Shown here: piece after piece, positions 24,901 through 36,808 of the stretch | Layout: each line of letters opens with the position of its first letter | Position numbering within the stretch: position 1 is the first letter of the stretch | Origin: Terana coerulea | Taxonomy: Eukaryota; Basidiomycota; Agaricomycetes; Polyporales; Phanerochaetaceae | Direction of reading: 5' to 3' | Length of the DNA: 64,000 nt | Assembly: GCA_024811115.1 (NCBI GenBank) | Contig: JAKOGH010001195.1 | Coordinates: 496,001-560,000, forward strand | The notes under the pieces: generated by a model | Database searches by the model: none | Seen by the model: the letters and a program-made list of their open reading frames with translations, nothing else | Told to the model about the DNA's origin: nothing | Made by a program: the position numbers and the translations under genes

Positions 24901-25121
24901 GCTGCATGGAAAGACTTCAGCATTTCAAGCTCTTCAACACATGCCATGCAAGACACGCACGCTCTGCCATCATCGTTCGCACCCGCCTGACGCGAGACCA
25001 ATCTCCGTGACTGAGCCTCAATCTGGTCGAGCGAGAGGTTCACAGACGGTAAGTCAGGCTTCGAGAGGTGTGCTGTCAACGCTTTCGACGCCGACAGCAG
25101 AGACTGAAGGTTATTCGCCAT
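21997..25121 (-). CDS. NIC96: Nucleoporin NIC96 (NUP93 family), inner ring of the nuclear pore
   Basis: NIC96 is a structural helical-solenoid scaffold protein of the nuclear pore that binds the Nsp1 complex through its N-terminus. The gene starts MANNLQSLLSASKALTAHL, then has a charged coiled-coil region (EEARKETQEEFYRVLEDRER; WESKKRRVFEELGGRI), QNKMMAYDRVVTRLNASR, SNKVRAFIAIRHYRNGEW, the family-typical TEDWLWFQLAMV, and the solenoid end HERTN-like/KDRDAAIRLL, finishing LARLDVEIAL. About a dozen exons join with GT-AG introns and I found no phase conflict. The deduced length of about 850-900 residues fits the family. It lies head-to-tail behind STH1, with about 350 bp between. Confidence 0.9.
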
Positions 25122-25540
25122 GCTTGAAGCCCGGCAGAATAAGAAGGGATGGTGTACGAGGGCGAACTACACCTCGGAGGACAAGAATGAGTTCGAGTGG
25201 ACTAGGCGCCCGAAATGAACGCGTTCGCGCCTGTTCGCGCGTGAGTAAAGGGCGCGCGACAGGACTCGACAAAACTTCACAAAAGAAATCGGATCGACAC
25301 TGGGGCAACAAGATTTACAAGGAAAGCCTTGGATTACTCCCGTGAGACATGTAATACAGCCTAGTATGATACAGACGCGAGCTAATAAACGATATGCATA
25401 ACAAAACACAGCACAAAACAAGAAACGACGGAAACGACTGGCAGTTTGGTCGAAGAAGGAAGCGGACAACTACTCGTCGTCGCTCGGAGTCAGGTACTCA
25501 TCGTCGCTGAGCACCTGCTTCCGTGCACTGTTCTTGGACT
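25122..25540. other. NIC96 promoter region and STH1 3' end
   Basis: The first 350 bp hold the NIC96 upstream region with no clear TATA box. The part at 25470-25540 encodes a conserved-looking STH1 C-terminal tail (QVLSDDEYLTPSDDE) that is out of frame with the rest by one base; see the STH1 entry. Confidence 0.5.
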
Positions 25541-28500
25541 TCAGTGGGGGCGTTCATCGTCGTCGATAGGGGTCAACGCCGAGTCGTATGCACCACTCGA
25601 AGTGGCGCCCGGCGCCGGCGCCGGAGCACCTGGAAGCCCGCTACCAACAATGGCCTTGTCGAACGTGGAGTTGAAGACCTTCTCCATCTCGTCAGCGTCG
25701 TTGTAGACCCAGGACCCCTCGGTGTTGTACGTCCGAGCGTTATTGAACATCAGCCGCCAATCCTCCCGGAAGTCGAGCACATTCTTGTAGTAACCGCTAG
25801 TAATACGTTTCCGGATGGTGGACATGGCAATAGGCTGCTTGATGATGTCGTAGTAGTCGGGATACAGCTGATGAGGTACAACAATATTAGTTTCACTGAT
25901 ATCGGGCATGTCTGACGACGATTTACCTTCTTATCCGGAAGCTCCTTGAAAAGGTCGCACCGCCGCCGACCAGTGTCGGGATCCTCAGTGTTCAGGACCG
26001 CCTTGTAGCAGTCGTTGTACGCCTTCTTCATCTTCTCCTTCACGGGGCCGGGAATTTCGACTGGCTTCGTCTTGCGGCGTTTCTGTTGGTCATACATGAG
26101 TTTGAACCGCTACACAAACAAACGCAGATACTCACGGCATCACGGTCTTCTTCAACGTCGCCGTCGAGAGAAGGAGTGATCGACATGGCCTTTCCACGCT
26201 TCCTCTTGCCATTCGGGGTCGGCTCAAACGCTACCTCAACCGCTTTCGCCTTGCCCTTCTTTGCTTTGCGGCTTCGCGGGGTGTCCACATCAAATCCAGG
26301 GGAATTGCGAACCTCAACTTCCTTGAGCAGCTTGTTGTTCACGCGCTTCTCCTTACTCGCCCGATTGCGCTCGGAGAGCTCCTGGATATCCTCGCCATCC
26401 TCGAGCGCCATTGCCCACTGATCATCGTCCAGGCCGTCGTTGTAATTAACGACTGTGCGACGACGCTGCCCACGACCCTCGATCTCGTCAATCTCATCTT
26501 TGTTCGCGAAAGGTTCGTCCGAGCGATAAAACTCAGGAAGTTCTTCCAGCTGGATGAGCAGCGGCGGGGGCTTGCCACGATTACCGGCCAACCTCCAGTT
26601 CTCTTGAGCATCACGGTCGCGCTTTATGTCCATCTCGCGGTACACGATAACTTCATTGTCGTTACGGGCAATGAGCTCGTTGATTTCCTCATCATTCATG
26701 TCGCCCGCTTCCTCGTTTTCTTCTTCCTGGTCCGCTTCGAGGATGGACCGCAGGAACTCCTCCTGCTCCTCTTGCGTCGACTTGTTGTCGAAACGGCCCG
26801 CCTGGATGACCTTGTCGTCAATGTCGAGTTTGTACCGCGCACGGGCGAACATAGCCTCCTCGACACTCTTCTCTGTGATGAAACGCAGAATTCGCACAAC
26901 CTTCGTTTGGCCGATACGATGAGCACGATCTTGCGCCTGAAGATCCGCGTGTGGGTTCCAGTCGGAGTCGAAGCTATCATAATTGTCTTATGTCAGTACC
27001 CGTAAGGACGTCCTTTGTGTAGACCTACATGATGACAGTATCGGCGGTCTGCAAGTTCAGACCAAGGCCACCAGCGCGAGTCGACAAAATAAAGACCTTG
27101 ATATCGGAGTCCTTAGCGTTGAAAAGGGTGACATGTCCCGCGCGGTCTTCGGTCTTTGTGCCACCATCGAGTCGAAGGTATTTCCAACCCATCATGTTGA
27201 AGAAATCTTCCATGATGTCCATAACTTTGGTCATTTGGAAGAAAATAAGAACCTGAAGAATATGAGTGGATCGCAAAATCGAACATTTGGTGCATCAGAC
27301 TTACTCGATGGTCGGTCGCGAAGAACTTGGGCAGGATGCGAGCAAGAAGTTCAATCTTGCCAGAGGTACGGATGATCAAGTCGTTGACGAGGCCCGACGG
27401 GTTCAAGTTGTCCTCGACGCTCTCAAATAAGAAGGGGTGTTGACAAATCTTACGCAACTGCATAAGCTCGTTGCTAAGACCCTTCACTCCACCAGATTTG
27501 CTAAATGCAATTTTAGACACCAGCTCCTGACATTGCAAAGCGTACGGCTTACCCCTTCGTATCCTTGCCATCTGCGATCATCTTGTGCTTCTTCATCTGC
27601 TTGTAGAGTTGCGATTGCAGAGCGCTCATCCGGACCTTGATGACCTTCTCGACCTTGTCGGGCAGCTCCGACTCGACATCCTTCTTCAAGCGACGGAGAA
27701 GGAAGGGCCGGAGCACCTTGTGAAGACGACGGATAATGAGGAGCGCCTCTTCTTCGTTCAACTCAATCTTGTCACCGGTACCGGAGTTCGCGAACGGGGT
27801 GTTGAACCACTCGTCGAAAGACTTGACGGAGTTGAAGATCTTCGGCAGGACAAAGTTGAGCAAGGCCCACAGTTCGGGCAAGTTGTTCTGGAGAGGCGTG
27901 CCGGTGAGAATGAGGCGGTAGCGGGAGTGGTAGTGTTGCGTCAAGGTCTGCGCGAGCTTGCTTTGCGTATTTTTCATACGATGGCCCTCGTCTATTGATG
28001 AATATGAGCGAATGTGTGCACATATACCCTGCGAATGGCATCGTACCAATAATCATATGCACCCACTTCAACCGACACAGAATTGGCCGGTCCTTGATGA
28101 TGTACTCATATGTCGTGAGAAGCACTTGGAACTGTCCCAGCCTAATCTCGTTCTGCAACGCCCGCCGTTGGCTTGGGTTGCCCTTGTACGAGATCATCTT
28201 GACGCTGGGTGCCCACTTCGCAAATTCGCCGGACCAGTTGGTCATTGTGGAGAGAGGGACGATGACCAGATATGGGCCGCGCTGCCTCTTGGTTTCGATC
28301 AAGAAGGTAATGAGCGAAATAGTCTGAATTGTCTTTCCAAGGCCCTAGAGAAAGGGCTGTAAGTCACTGTCGTGTGAGACACAGATATGCCTGACTTACC
28401 ATCTCATCGGCAAGGATACCATTTAGCTTGTTGTTGTACAAGCTGACCATCCACTGCAGGCCCTTGATCTGGTAGTCCTTGAGAGTACCGCCCACCAAGA

Positions 28501-30295
28501 TGGTCGGCTGCTTCGAGACCTTCTCCTTGGCACGATGCGCGACCGCGTAGTAGTCTAGCTTGCCGTTGTCTTCGTCAGCAACAAACTTCTGCGCACCGAA
28601 AGTCTCCTCGCTTGTTGGATCATCCATGTCGAGAGGCACAAGCTCGTTGCCGCCTTCCTTCTGCTGCTCCATGACCGCCTGCGCGAGGGAGTCGAGGTAT
28701 CCGTCCGTCTGCCGCAGTAGATGCGTAATACGGGTGTCCTTTGCCGTGTCGATGAGCTTCATGTAGGCCTCTTCGTCGTCCGCCTTAAGCGCCTTGAGAC
28801 GCTCCTTAGCGAGCCGTTCAATGCGTTTCTGCTCCTCCTTCTCAGTGTGAGCGTGGAACGAGGAGACCGCCTTGCCCAGCCGTATGATGCGGTCCTGCGC
28901 GGCCCTGTTAACCGCGAGCACCTTCTGTCCGTGGTCGCAGATAGTCTTGATCTGTTCGACGTGCTTTGCCTTGGCTCGTCGCTCACGCTCAGCTCGTTGC
29001 TTGCGCTCCGCCTGTTCTGTCATACGAGCATCACGGATGGTAGGCTTCTTCGTCCTACGGAAATCGGTGCGATTGAGAGGGAGCACGGAGCCATGGACGA
29101 GCCGTTCGGCGACCATGGCCCGCATCTGGCGCTGCTTGTCGAGCAGGCGAAGGGCCTTAAGTTCAATAACTGCGCGTAGCTTCCCGTGCGCGTTAGGTGA
29201 TGGGTGCAGGAGTGCTTGGAGATCCGTGTTGTTCTCCTTGTCGTCCTTCATGGCGTCGTCGTCGACGACGGGCTCGAGACCACCTTCGCCCATGATAGCC
29301 GGAAGTTCTTCAAGCTCGCGTATTCGCTGATCTATGCGCGCGTCAACAAAGCGATTGCGTTCCGCGATGACTTGTTGAGGGTCGAGGCCTACGGGCATGA
29401 TGGAAGGGATGAGGAGTCGCTGGAGACGTGTGGCAAAAAGAACGGGGTCTGTGTTTGGGTCGCGTTTGAGATGGGTAAACGGGTGCATGAACGCGTTGTA
29501 GGGGTAGATGCCGGAGTTGACGTCGTCCTCGAGGAAAGGTCCTTTGGGCATGCCCGTCATGTCTTGCACTTCAAATTCTTCTGTCTTCGCTTCGGCCTCC
29601 TTGTCCCCTGACTGTGCCGAGCTCTTATGTATCTTGACCGCGCTGTCCACTACGCGTGCGTTCACATCCCCGCCCTGTAACAGCTTCTCGAGTTCTGGAA
29701 CGGCCTGATTCGGGACGCGTACGGCAGCTTGAATGGTATCAGGGACGGGCAACCCACGCGAGATGAGTTTGAACGCATGTATTTGCGCACGCAAAGCGTT
29801 GATCTGGTCCGGTGTGAAGGATACAGGAGACTGTGAAGGTGCGGGATAGGGCTGCGTCGGTACAGGTCCAGAGGTGAGAGCGCTGCCGTTAGGTACAGGG
29901 GTGCCATTGACTCTTGGACCGGCTGAGATGTGGCCGTTCATGCCGGGGGCTGGATGCTCGATAGCTTGTTGTTCTGAAGACAGAGTCTAGCATGCTAGTA
30001 ATTTGTGTAGTTGGGAAACTTACGTTGCTGCTGAGTGGCCATCGCCTTGAGGAATCCCAGCATCTTGGCAAGCTCAGGGTTGTTCTCCTCTGTAAACCCC
30101 GCCTGCTTCAGCTGCTTGACACGCTGTTGTGAATGTCAGCCTTGCCTCTAGTTCCCTTGTGCATAGGCTTGCCTCAATAACAGCGTGTACCCTGGCCTGG
30201 TTAACCGCATTCTGGTTGAAGGGGGCTTGGGGTTTGTGTCCCGGTTGTTGCTGTTGCGGAAAGAAGGGTTGACCGATGTTGGATGCGGCAGACAT
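25541..30295 (-). CDS. STH1: SNF2-family chromatin remodelling ATPase, STH1/SNF2 (RSC or SWI/SNF catalytic subunit)
   Basis: The ATP-driven nucleosome remodeller has domains in order: a Gln-rich N-terminus, QLQ ([19 protein letters not shown]), HSA helix ([15 protein letters not shown]), the SNF2 ATPase with [14 protein letters not shown] split by an intron near 28400, motif II as [15 protein letters not shown], the helicase C domain ([40 protein letters not shown]), a SnAC-like segment ([14 protein letters not shown]) and a C-terminal bromodomain ([26 protein letters not shown]). Length is about 1400 residues, as expected. As sequenced it stops at 25541. One more base in the G-run at 25546-25550 would extend it to a stop at 25470 with a tail SDDEYLTPSDDE. 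It is divergent from Ku80. STH1 versus SNF2 is a judgement from the single bromodomain and length. Confidence 0.95.
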
Positions 30296-30533
30296 TCCGC
30301 GGCCTCGGTTGTCGCCCAGATCTCGTGAATGTCAGCCCTCGCGCAGAGAACGTGAGGGAAGTCGTGGGAATTATGAAACCTCCGCATCGCCTTCCCGAAT
30401 CGTCTCGTGCGAATTCTTTGAAACCCCGATCAAGCACGTGATCCCATCGCGCTGTGGAGTTTCAATCTCGTTTCAGTCCGCGTTTCATTTGCGATCGCGA
30501 CCAACTTACCGCCACTACGACTACAGCTCACAG
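30296..30533. promoter_or_regulatory. Shared divergent promoter region, STH1 / Ku80
   Basis: Only 238 bp separate the start codons of STH1 (minus) and Ku80 (plus). No TATA box is evident on either side, which is usual for housekeeping genes. Co-regulation is possible but not shown. Confidence 0.6.
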
Positions 30534-33500
30534 AATGGCCGAAAGAGCTGGAGTGCGTTCCCTGTAATTGAATGTGACATTACTCTGACACGAAGCAGTA
30601 CACAGTTACCATGTTTCTGGTCGACGTCTCGCCGTCGATAGGGAAAACGCGACAGGTTGAAATGCCTCTACCGAACGGCGACGTCCACGAAGTAGAGATG
30701 ACCAACCTCGAGTGGGCTCTGCAATATGTGAAACTAAAGGTGCAGGAAATGGTGCGTGTACATACTGCCGCGCACTTCTGTGTACTTAGGATCCTTCAGA
30801 TATACAATGGACGGAAGACAGACCAGTGCGGTGTAATCCTCTTCGGAACACAAGGTGAAGTACCCTATGTATGCGCGCGTAAATGCTGCTCTGAATGTTT
30901 TACTATCTTTAGAGACCCACAACATAGTGAACAAGAAGGACGGTGGCTACGAGCACGTTTACGAGTACATACCGATTGGCACACCGAGTGCGGCAACTAT
31001 AGGAAAAATATCGGCTATTGCTCCTGCCGAGGAGATAGGAGATCGTGAGTATTTTATAATTAATTCATGGATGCCTCAACATAACACGCATATAATCAGC
31101 CATAGATGCTCTAATAGTCGGTATCGAGACCCAGGACCGCTATCTCGGAAATAAGAAGACCTGGACTCGTAAAATGGTGTTGCTCACAGACGGAGAGAAT
31201 CCGATTGAGATTGAAGACTGGGAGGCGACCGCGCGCAAGATGAATGGCCTCAAAATCAATCTCATAGTCGCGTACGTAGGCAACAACTGGCATCAAATTA
31301 CCGCAGCCTGAAGTTAAATATAGGGGTATCGACTTCGATGACGACCAGTACGGCTTCAAAGAAGAGGATAAATCTAATATCAAGGTATGCTATCGTTGAT
31401 CTACCTCCGGAGGCACTTAGTCTAATATAATCAGCGCGAGAATGAGGAATTCTACCATACATTCATAGAGCAGCTAGAGTCAGGTGACATCGCCAACTGT
31501 GCACACATTCTTGAGGAAGTCTCGCGACCAGAAGTGAAACAAACGAAGTCGGCTTTGATGGGCCACGTCCTACGAATAGGTGATCCCGAGACTCATCCAG
31601 AGGAAGCAATTGAGATCAGCGTCAAGGCGGTCAAATGTACGGCTTTGGCCAGACCGAAGAGTTGGAAGAAGTTTGCCAAGAGGGAAGACGAAGACGAAGA
31701 CATTATTATGCGCAACTTGGATGAGGACGAGGAGCCAACGACTTCGTACAGTGAGCTCCAGATACAAACTCAATATGTATATGACCCTACAGGGTATCAT
31801 GCCGACAACCCGGATGCGGCTCTGGACGAGAAAACCGAGGAAAAGCCAAGCCTGGTCGAGATCGACAAAGAAGAGCTTATACGTGGTTACAAATATGGCT
31901 CGTCGTACGTTCCTGCACCTGAAGGCAACTTTCCGAAGCTAGAAACTAGGAAGGGCATCGAAGTCTGTGGATTTTTCAAAGCAAAAAAATTTCGTCGTGA
32001 CTGGGCCATGGGTGAGGTGCAGTATATCTGCGCAGATCCAAGCTCGCCTTTGCAGCAAGTTACTCTGTCTAGCGTTGTGAGGGCCATGTGCGGGCCAGAC
32101 CTTGAGTCCGAAACATTTGCTATTGCTCGATGGGTAGCCCGTGACGGTGCAGACCCAAGGATGGGCGTATTGCGACCGGTTATAGACGTGAACGCGGACT
32201 ATTTCTTATGGGTGCAGGTAAAATCATATATACTTGCAGTAAGACAACTTGTTGATACTACTTCAGATGCCCTTTGCAGACGATCTCCGGAAGTACACAT
32301 TCGCATCGCTCAACAAGCTCATCAACAACAAGGGTGAAGTGTTGACAAAACATCCGTATATACCAACAAATGATCAGTTGGATGCTATGGAGGCTTTCGT
32401 TGATGCTCTGGATCTAAGCGAAACCGGCGAGTATGATGACGAGACTGGGTAAGTCTTCGCCTCTCATCGCGCGCGGTTTACCGACACCTTGCAGTGTACG
32501 AGAGTCATGGTATGAAACACGGCTTTCATACAACCCGGCAGTGCATCGTACGAAACAGGCTCTGTTCCACGGTGCCATCGTGCAAGACTTGAATAGGCAG
32601 CCTCTCCCGCCGCCTCATCCGGAGCTGCTGAAGTACCTCGACCCTCCACGTAAAGTCATGAAGCGTGCGCGTAAGGCGATTGACGCTGCCAAGCAAGCCT
32701 TCAATGTGAAGGAAGGTGAGGGCCTGTGCGATAGTAGGCAAGCCTGTGAAAGCTGATATTGGGCCTTCAGTGCCGAAACGAGTCGCTCGTACCAGAAAAG
32801 ACGGCCATGTCCGGGCGCGCGACGACGGTGACGAAACGCTTCTACTCGAAAAGCAGCCCAACAAACGTATCAAGCTGTCTCAATCGCAGTCCCAACGGGC
32901 ACACCCAAGCCCGCCTACGCCGCAGAAATCCCAACGGAAGCCGCACAAAAAGGCCGAAACAGATAGTGACACCGAAGCGGAAGACGACCAGGATCTTATT
33001 CTCAGCCGGAAGTCCGGACTAACCAGTCGGGAGACTAGCACTCTGTCAAAAGACGGAAGGCTACCTACGCCAGGCCGTTCGCCTACGTCAGATCCTGGGC
33101 GCGCTCCGGGCAGAATTGTCGGTACCGCCTTCCCGATGCAGGACTTCGACAAGAATTTGGAAAACGGAGACTTGGTCACGAAGGCGGTGCAAGACATGTC
33201 GTTCGTCGTCACAGAAATCGTCTCCACAGCATTCTCGACCAAGCGGCATCAAGAGATGCTCGACTGCATAACGCGTCTCCGTAAGGTCTGCCTGGAGGTA
33301 GGTGTCGTCTCCGTTCCATCTCATGGCATACTCATCGCGACCCCAGGAGGATGAGATCGACGAGTGGAACAAGTGCGTAGCCATTGCTGTCTCTAGTACA
33401 GTATTTACTGACAATAGTTTAGGTTCTTGCGGAACCTAAAGACAGTGTGCATTGAAGAGGAGCCAGGAAATCCACAATTCTGGAAGAAGGTCCATCAGCT

Positions 33501-33660
33501 TGGACACAAGATCAGCCTAATCAGCAAGTCTGAAGCAGAAGCGCAAGGCGGAAAATCCGACGTTGCTGACTTTGAGGCTGATCATGTACGTGAATAGTGA
33601 CCGTACGCACCACCCCTCTCAACGCGCTGACCACTGGATCAGTTCCTCAAAGCTGACTAG
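30534..33660 (+). CDS. KU80: Ku80 (XRCC5), DNA end-binding subunit of the Ku heterodimer
   Basis: Together with Ku70 this protein binds double-strand break ends for non-homologous end joining and protects telomeres. Exon 1 is MAERAG (30534-30552); after the intron 30553-30598 comes YTVTMFLVDVSPSIGKTRQV, the vWA-like start. Further blocks are CGVILFGTQ, MVLLTDGENPIEI, the Ku core beta-barrel (GFFKAKKFRRDWAMGEVQYI; FAIARWVARDGADPRMGVL), YIPTNDQLDAMEAFVDALDL and HPELLKYLDPPRKVM. A Ser/Pro-rich linker precedes the helical Ku80 C-terminal domain (VTKAVQDMSFVVTEIVSTAF). The last exon gives FLKAD and the stop at 33660. About ten short introns all join in phase, so this gene appears intact. It faces the secreted protein gene tail to tail, 257 bp away. 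Confidence 0.95.
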
Positions 33661-33917
33661 AAGTGATGCTCGTTTCTCGTCGTTGCATTGCCGGACCGCA
33701 TCTGATTGTCTTGTCTTGTTTAATGTCCATGAGCTTGTGTCATGCTCTGTGCGTAATGTGCTTATTGTAGTCATTTGTTTATACCTGAGCAAACTGGATG
33801 CTTCTCGCTTGCACAAATGACGGTTTTCAGGATCCAAACCCAGATCAATTCGGCTAGCGAGTTACAGGTGGGCAGTGTAAGCTATGCTATCAAAATGAAG
33901 GAGACCGAAAGGAGTGA

Positions 33918-35289
33918 CTAATCAAAACCCAAAAGACCTAGACACTTGAAATTTACATGCGGTTCAGCGAGTCCCTCCCTGGCCTTGAAGGGAAAGAAGG
34001 GAGGGCGCTCCTGGTTGTTGTTGCCCTTGCCGTTGTTGTTGTTCTGCTGACCCTTGCCGTTGTTGTTGTTGTTGCCCTGGTTGCCCTTGCCGTTGTTGCC
34101 GGTCGAGGTCGCAGCCTTCGAGGTCGCAGCCGCGGCGGCAGACGAGGTCGCCTTCGACGCCGCAGCAGACGAGGCCGCCTTGGTCGCAGCAGCGCTCGAG
34201 ACAGCGGCAGCGCTGGAGCTGAAGGGGCTCGAGCTCGCAGTGCTGGTGCCGTTCGCAACAACCGTGAACTAGAGGCGGGGAATCGTGAGTATATATGCGC
34301 GTATACACATGGTAGATAGCACATACGTAGACCTGGTCATCGAGGGAGCCGTGCTGGGCAACGGCAACCAACACCGGCTGGTGGTTCGCAGCAGTGTTAA
34401 TCGACGACAGACGGTAGCTACCAGCCGGGAGACCACTGGTGACGTCCGCGGTGAGAATGCCGCCCTGGGCAGCGGAGTTCAGGCCCTTGAAGAATGCGAA
34501 ATTCTTGGGGTTCGTCGGCTTGGTGTCGGTCAGGGACCCGAGGAAGTCAACAACGACGTGCGAGTGGCCCTGGATCTGGCCGGCGCTGTTCACCTGCTGG
34601 GGCGCAGAGAAGTAGTTCTCGTTGGCGTTCACGAAGTGTCCAGTCTCCATGTTGACGATGGCCATCGAGATCGTGAACGGCTGGTTCTCGGGGATGGTTT
34701 GGCCGTTGACGGGGAAGGTGAACTTCGACGAGGGCATGTCGGTTTGGGCGGCGATGATACCCATGGGGGCAGGGTTGCAAGAACCGGTGGTGATCTGCTG
34801 GCCGTTGGTGATGGGCAGGTTGGGGACGGTCAAGCAGAAGTTGATGAAGTTGTTGCTCGAGGTGAGCGACGGAACTTGACCAGCAGCAGGAACATCTTGA
34901 CCATCGTCCTCGAAGCCCTTAGCGAGGACAGCGGGGTCCAGGGCTGTGAATTCGTGAGTATGGTAGAGAATTTAGTAGAGGTGTCCGACTTACTCAACGA
35001 GGACTGCGCATCTTGGCTGTTGGAGGCAGAAGCAGTGGAGGCGGCGGAAGCAGCAGAAGCCGAAGCAGTAGAGGCAGCGGTCGCAACGGCAGTGCTCTTA
35101 GACGCAGCAGCGGCCGAGGAAGAGGCACCGGTTCCACCAATGACACCACCCTTGAAGGACTACAGGCGTTCTTGAATGAGAACGATATCGGGCACGGTGC
35201 GCACTGTTACTTACGAGAGGGGTGGCGTGGACCTGCGCCAGGAAAGGGAGAAGGAACACCAGGCTCGTGATGGAGAGAGTGAACTTCAT
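33918..35289 (-). CDS. Secreted cell-wall-type protein with Ala/Ser and Asn/Gly/Lys low-complexity regions
   Basis: Signal peptide MKFTLSITSLVFLLPFLAQVHA is followed by an Ala/Ser-rich stretch, a conserved extracellular domain (SNNFINFCLTVPNLPITNG; SSKFTFPVNGQTI; AGQIQGHSHVVVDFL; LSSINTAANHQPVLVAVAQ) and a tail of Ala/Ser/Lys followed by Asn-Gly-Lys repeats (NNNNGKGNNN). The family is widespread in Agaricomycetes and, from memory, is often misannotated as 'ribosomal protein s17'; nothing here is ribosomal. Exons run from 35289 with introns near 35206-35155, 34998-34947 and 34325-34270. The stop is at 33918 after FKCLGLLGFD. Surface or wall location is inferred from the signal peptide and low-complexity Ser/Ala regions. 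The biochemical role is unknown. Confidence 0.8.
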
Positions 35290-35917
35290 GGCTGCAAGCT
35301 GGCGGTGTAAGCTTCAAGCGTTACAGGAAAGGCTGGGTCGGGAAAGGATCCTGAAGAGGCTATCATCGGGGGTAAGCTACCGTCTAGGCCGGCCCCAGCA
35401 AAGGAGTAAAACTTACAACGAAAGACCAGGCAGCTCTGCTGCAAAAGAACCGAGGGAAGAGGGGATGAGAGAACGAAACTGGTATTGCTGGGTGGGTACC
35501 GTACAGCTTATATACACGGAAGTGGTCCATGAGAATGGCAAGCTACGTTCGATGGGTCGTCCTGGAAACATCCTGCCAGCTTGCACACTGCTGTTCGTTG
35601 CATCCAGAATCACCGAAGTTGTGAAATGGCTGACAGGGGGTGAGAACCAAGTGTAAGAAAGTTAATCGTGATTGGTTGGGCGTGGACACTGATGGATACA
35701 GGCATGACAGAGCGCGCTCCCACTATCCCCTCATCCTCGCTATAGAAAAGTATTATTAGCATAGGCTCAGAACAAAACGAATCACAGTGACTGGGTGGGT
35801 TACACGGCAAAGCGGCAGCACAATGAAGGAATGCAAATGCCTGTCCGCCAGGCTCATGTGCCTAGCATCAACATAGGATCATGCCACCAAACTGTATCAA
35901 ATGCGGCCAGTTATGCT
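35290..35917. other. Intergenic region with TATA box of the secreted protein gene
   Basis: On the minus strand TATATAAG occupies 35508-35515, about 220 bp before the ATG at 35289, and a leader intron is possible between them. I see no gene in the remainder, which also holds the 3' UTR of the SAP30-like gene. Confidence 0.5.
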
Positions 35918-36808
35918 TCAACAAGCATCTGACCAAATAGTCACGTTAACACACATCTGCCAAATTTCGACGTACCTTTGGCTTTCACCGCACACATGAA
36001 AGATGCCAACGTGTCGACCTCCTTGACTTGATACTCCTGGAAGTGCTTTTGAGCGATCCGAGCCAGAGTCTTGTGTAGCTCCGTGACATCCGCCAGTATG
36101 GGAGTGACCTCCGGCAAGTCGTCTTCGTCCAGTAACCTTGAGCTTCGGCGCCGGTTAGCGCTAGCGCTGGGCTCACGGCGAGGCCTGTTCGCCGGCGTGG
36201 GTGGCAAAGGCTGTGGTGCTGGACTGGCTGTTGATGTCCTTTGCGCCCGTGGCCGAAGGAGATGTGATGGAGGTGATGGATCCAAGGCAGTAGTGGCTAA
36301 CGGCTCGACATCGGGTACGATGTCAAACTCGACAAGATACCTGTGTATCGCATCAAGAGGTAACTTCGAGAAATCAACCTGTCCCACAGCACAGAATAGT
36401 AAGTGACACGTTTCTTCCGTTTCCAGCGGAGGCTGGCGGCGTGGGCAGTGCCCGGACCTGCACCCAGTACCACGGGTAGGATGAACTTGGGATGAACAAG
36501 GTACGCACCAATGAATGGCGTTCGGATTCCACGCCTTTCTCAGCAGGCTTTCTGGCCGCAGCTGTACTGATACTCGTGCTTGCGGCAGCAACAGCCGGCT
36601 CGAGTCTCTTCCTCTTCACCCTAGGTTCGCCGTCGGCTTTGTCGGCGGCATTGCGTTTGGTGCCTGTAGCAGCAGACGGCAAAGCACCGTGGTATGCAGC
36701 ATCGTCACCTTGCGTGTTGGGCTTTCTACGAGCCTGTGGTCTTGACCTTGGTGCCGGAGGTTGGGGCTGCGCGGACGCGGAGAGCACTGACGTGCCCGGA
36801 GGTGCCAT
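35918..36808 (-). CDS. SAP30-like Sin3-binding protein (histone deacetylase complex subunit)
   Basis: The N-terminal exon (MAPPGTSVLSASAQPQPPAP...) is Pro/Ala-rich and contains a basic nuclear-localisation-like stretch (EPRVKRKRLEP). After an intron near 36525-36382 comes VDFSKLPLDAIHRYLVEFDI, which matches the Sin3-binding segment of SAP30 (DFSKL followed by an aromatic helix). Next is a Pro/Arg-rich linker, then a predicted helical C-terminus (LADVTELHKTLARIAQKHFQ; EVDTLASFMCAVKAK). The last exon adds only DAC before the stop at 35918. Fungal SAP30 orthologs join Rpd3/Sin3 deacetylase. The assignment rests on the short Sin3-binding motif and the overall layout. Confidence 0.7.

Noticed and set aside
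34285..35175. 296-residue plus-strand open frame
   Set aside because: It is antisense to the secreted protein gene and crosses its introns. Its Glu/Val/Gly-rich composition mirrors the Ala/Ser coding strand.
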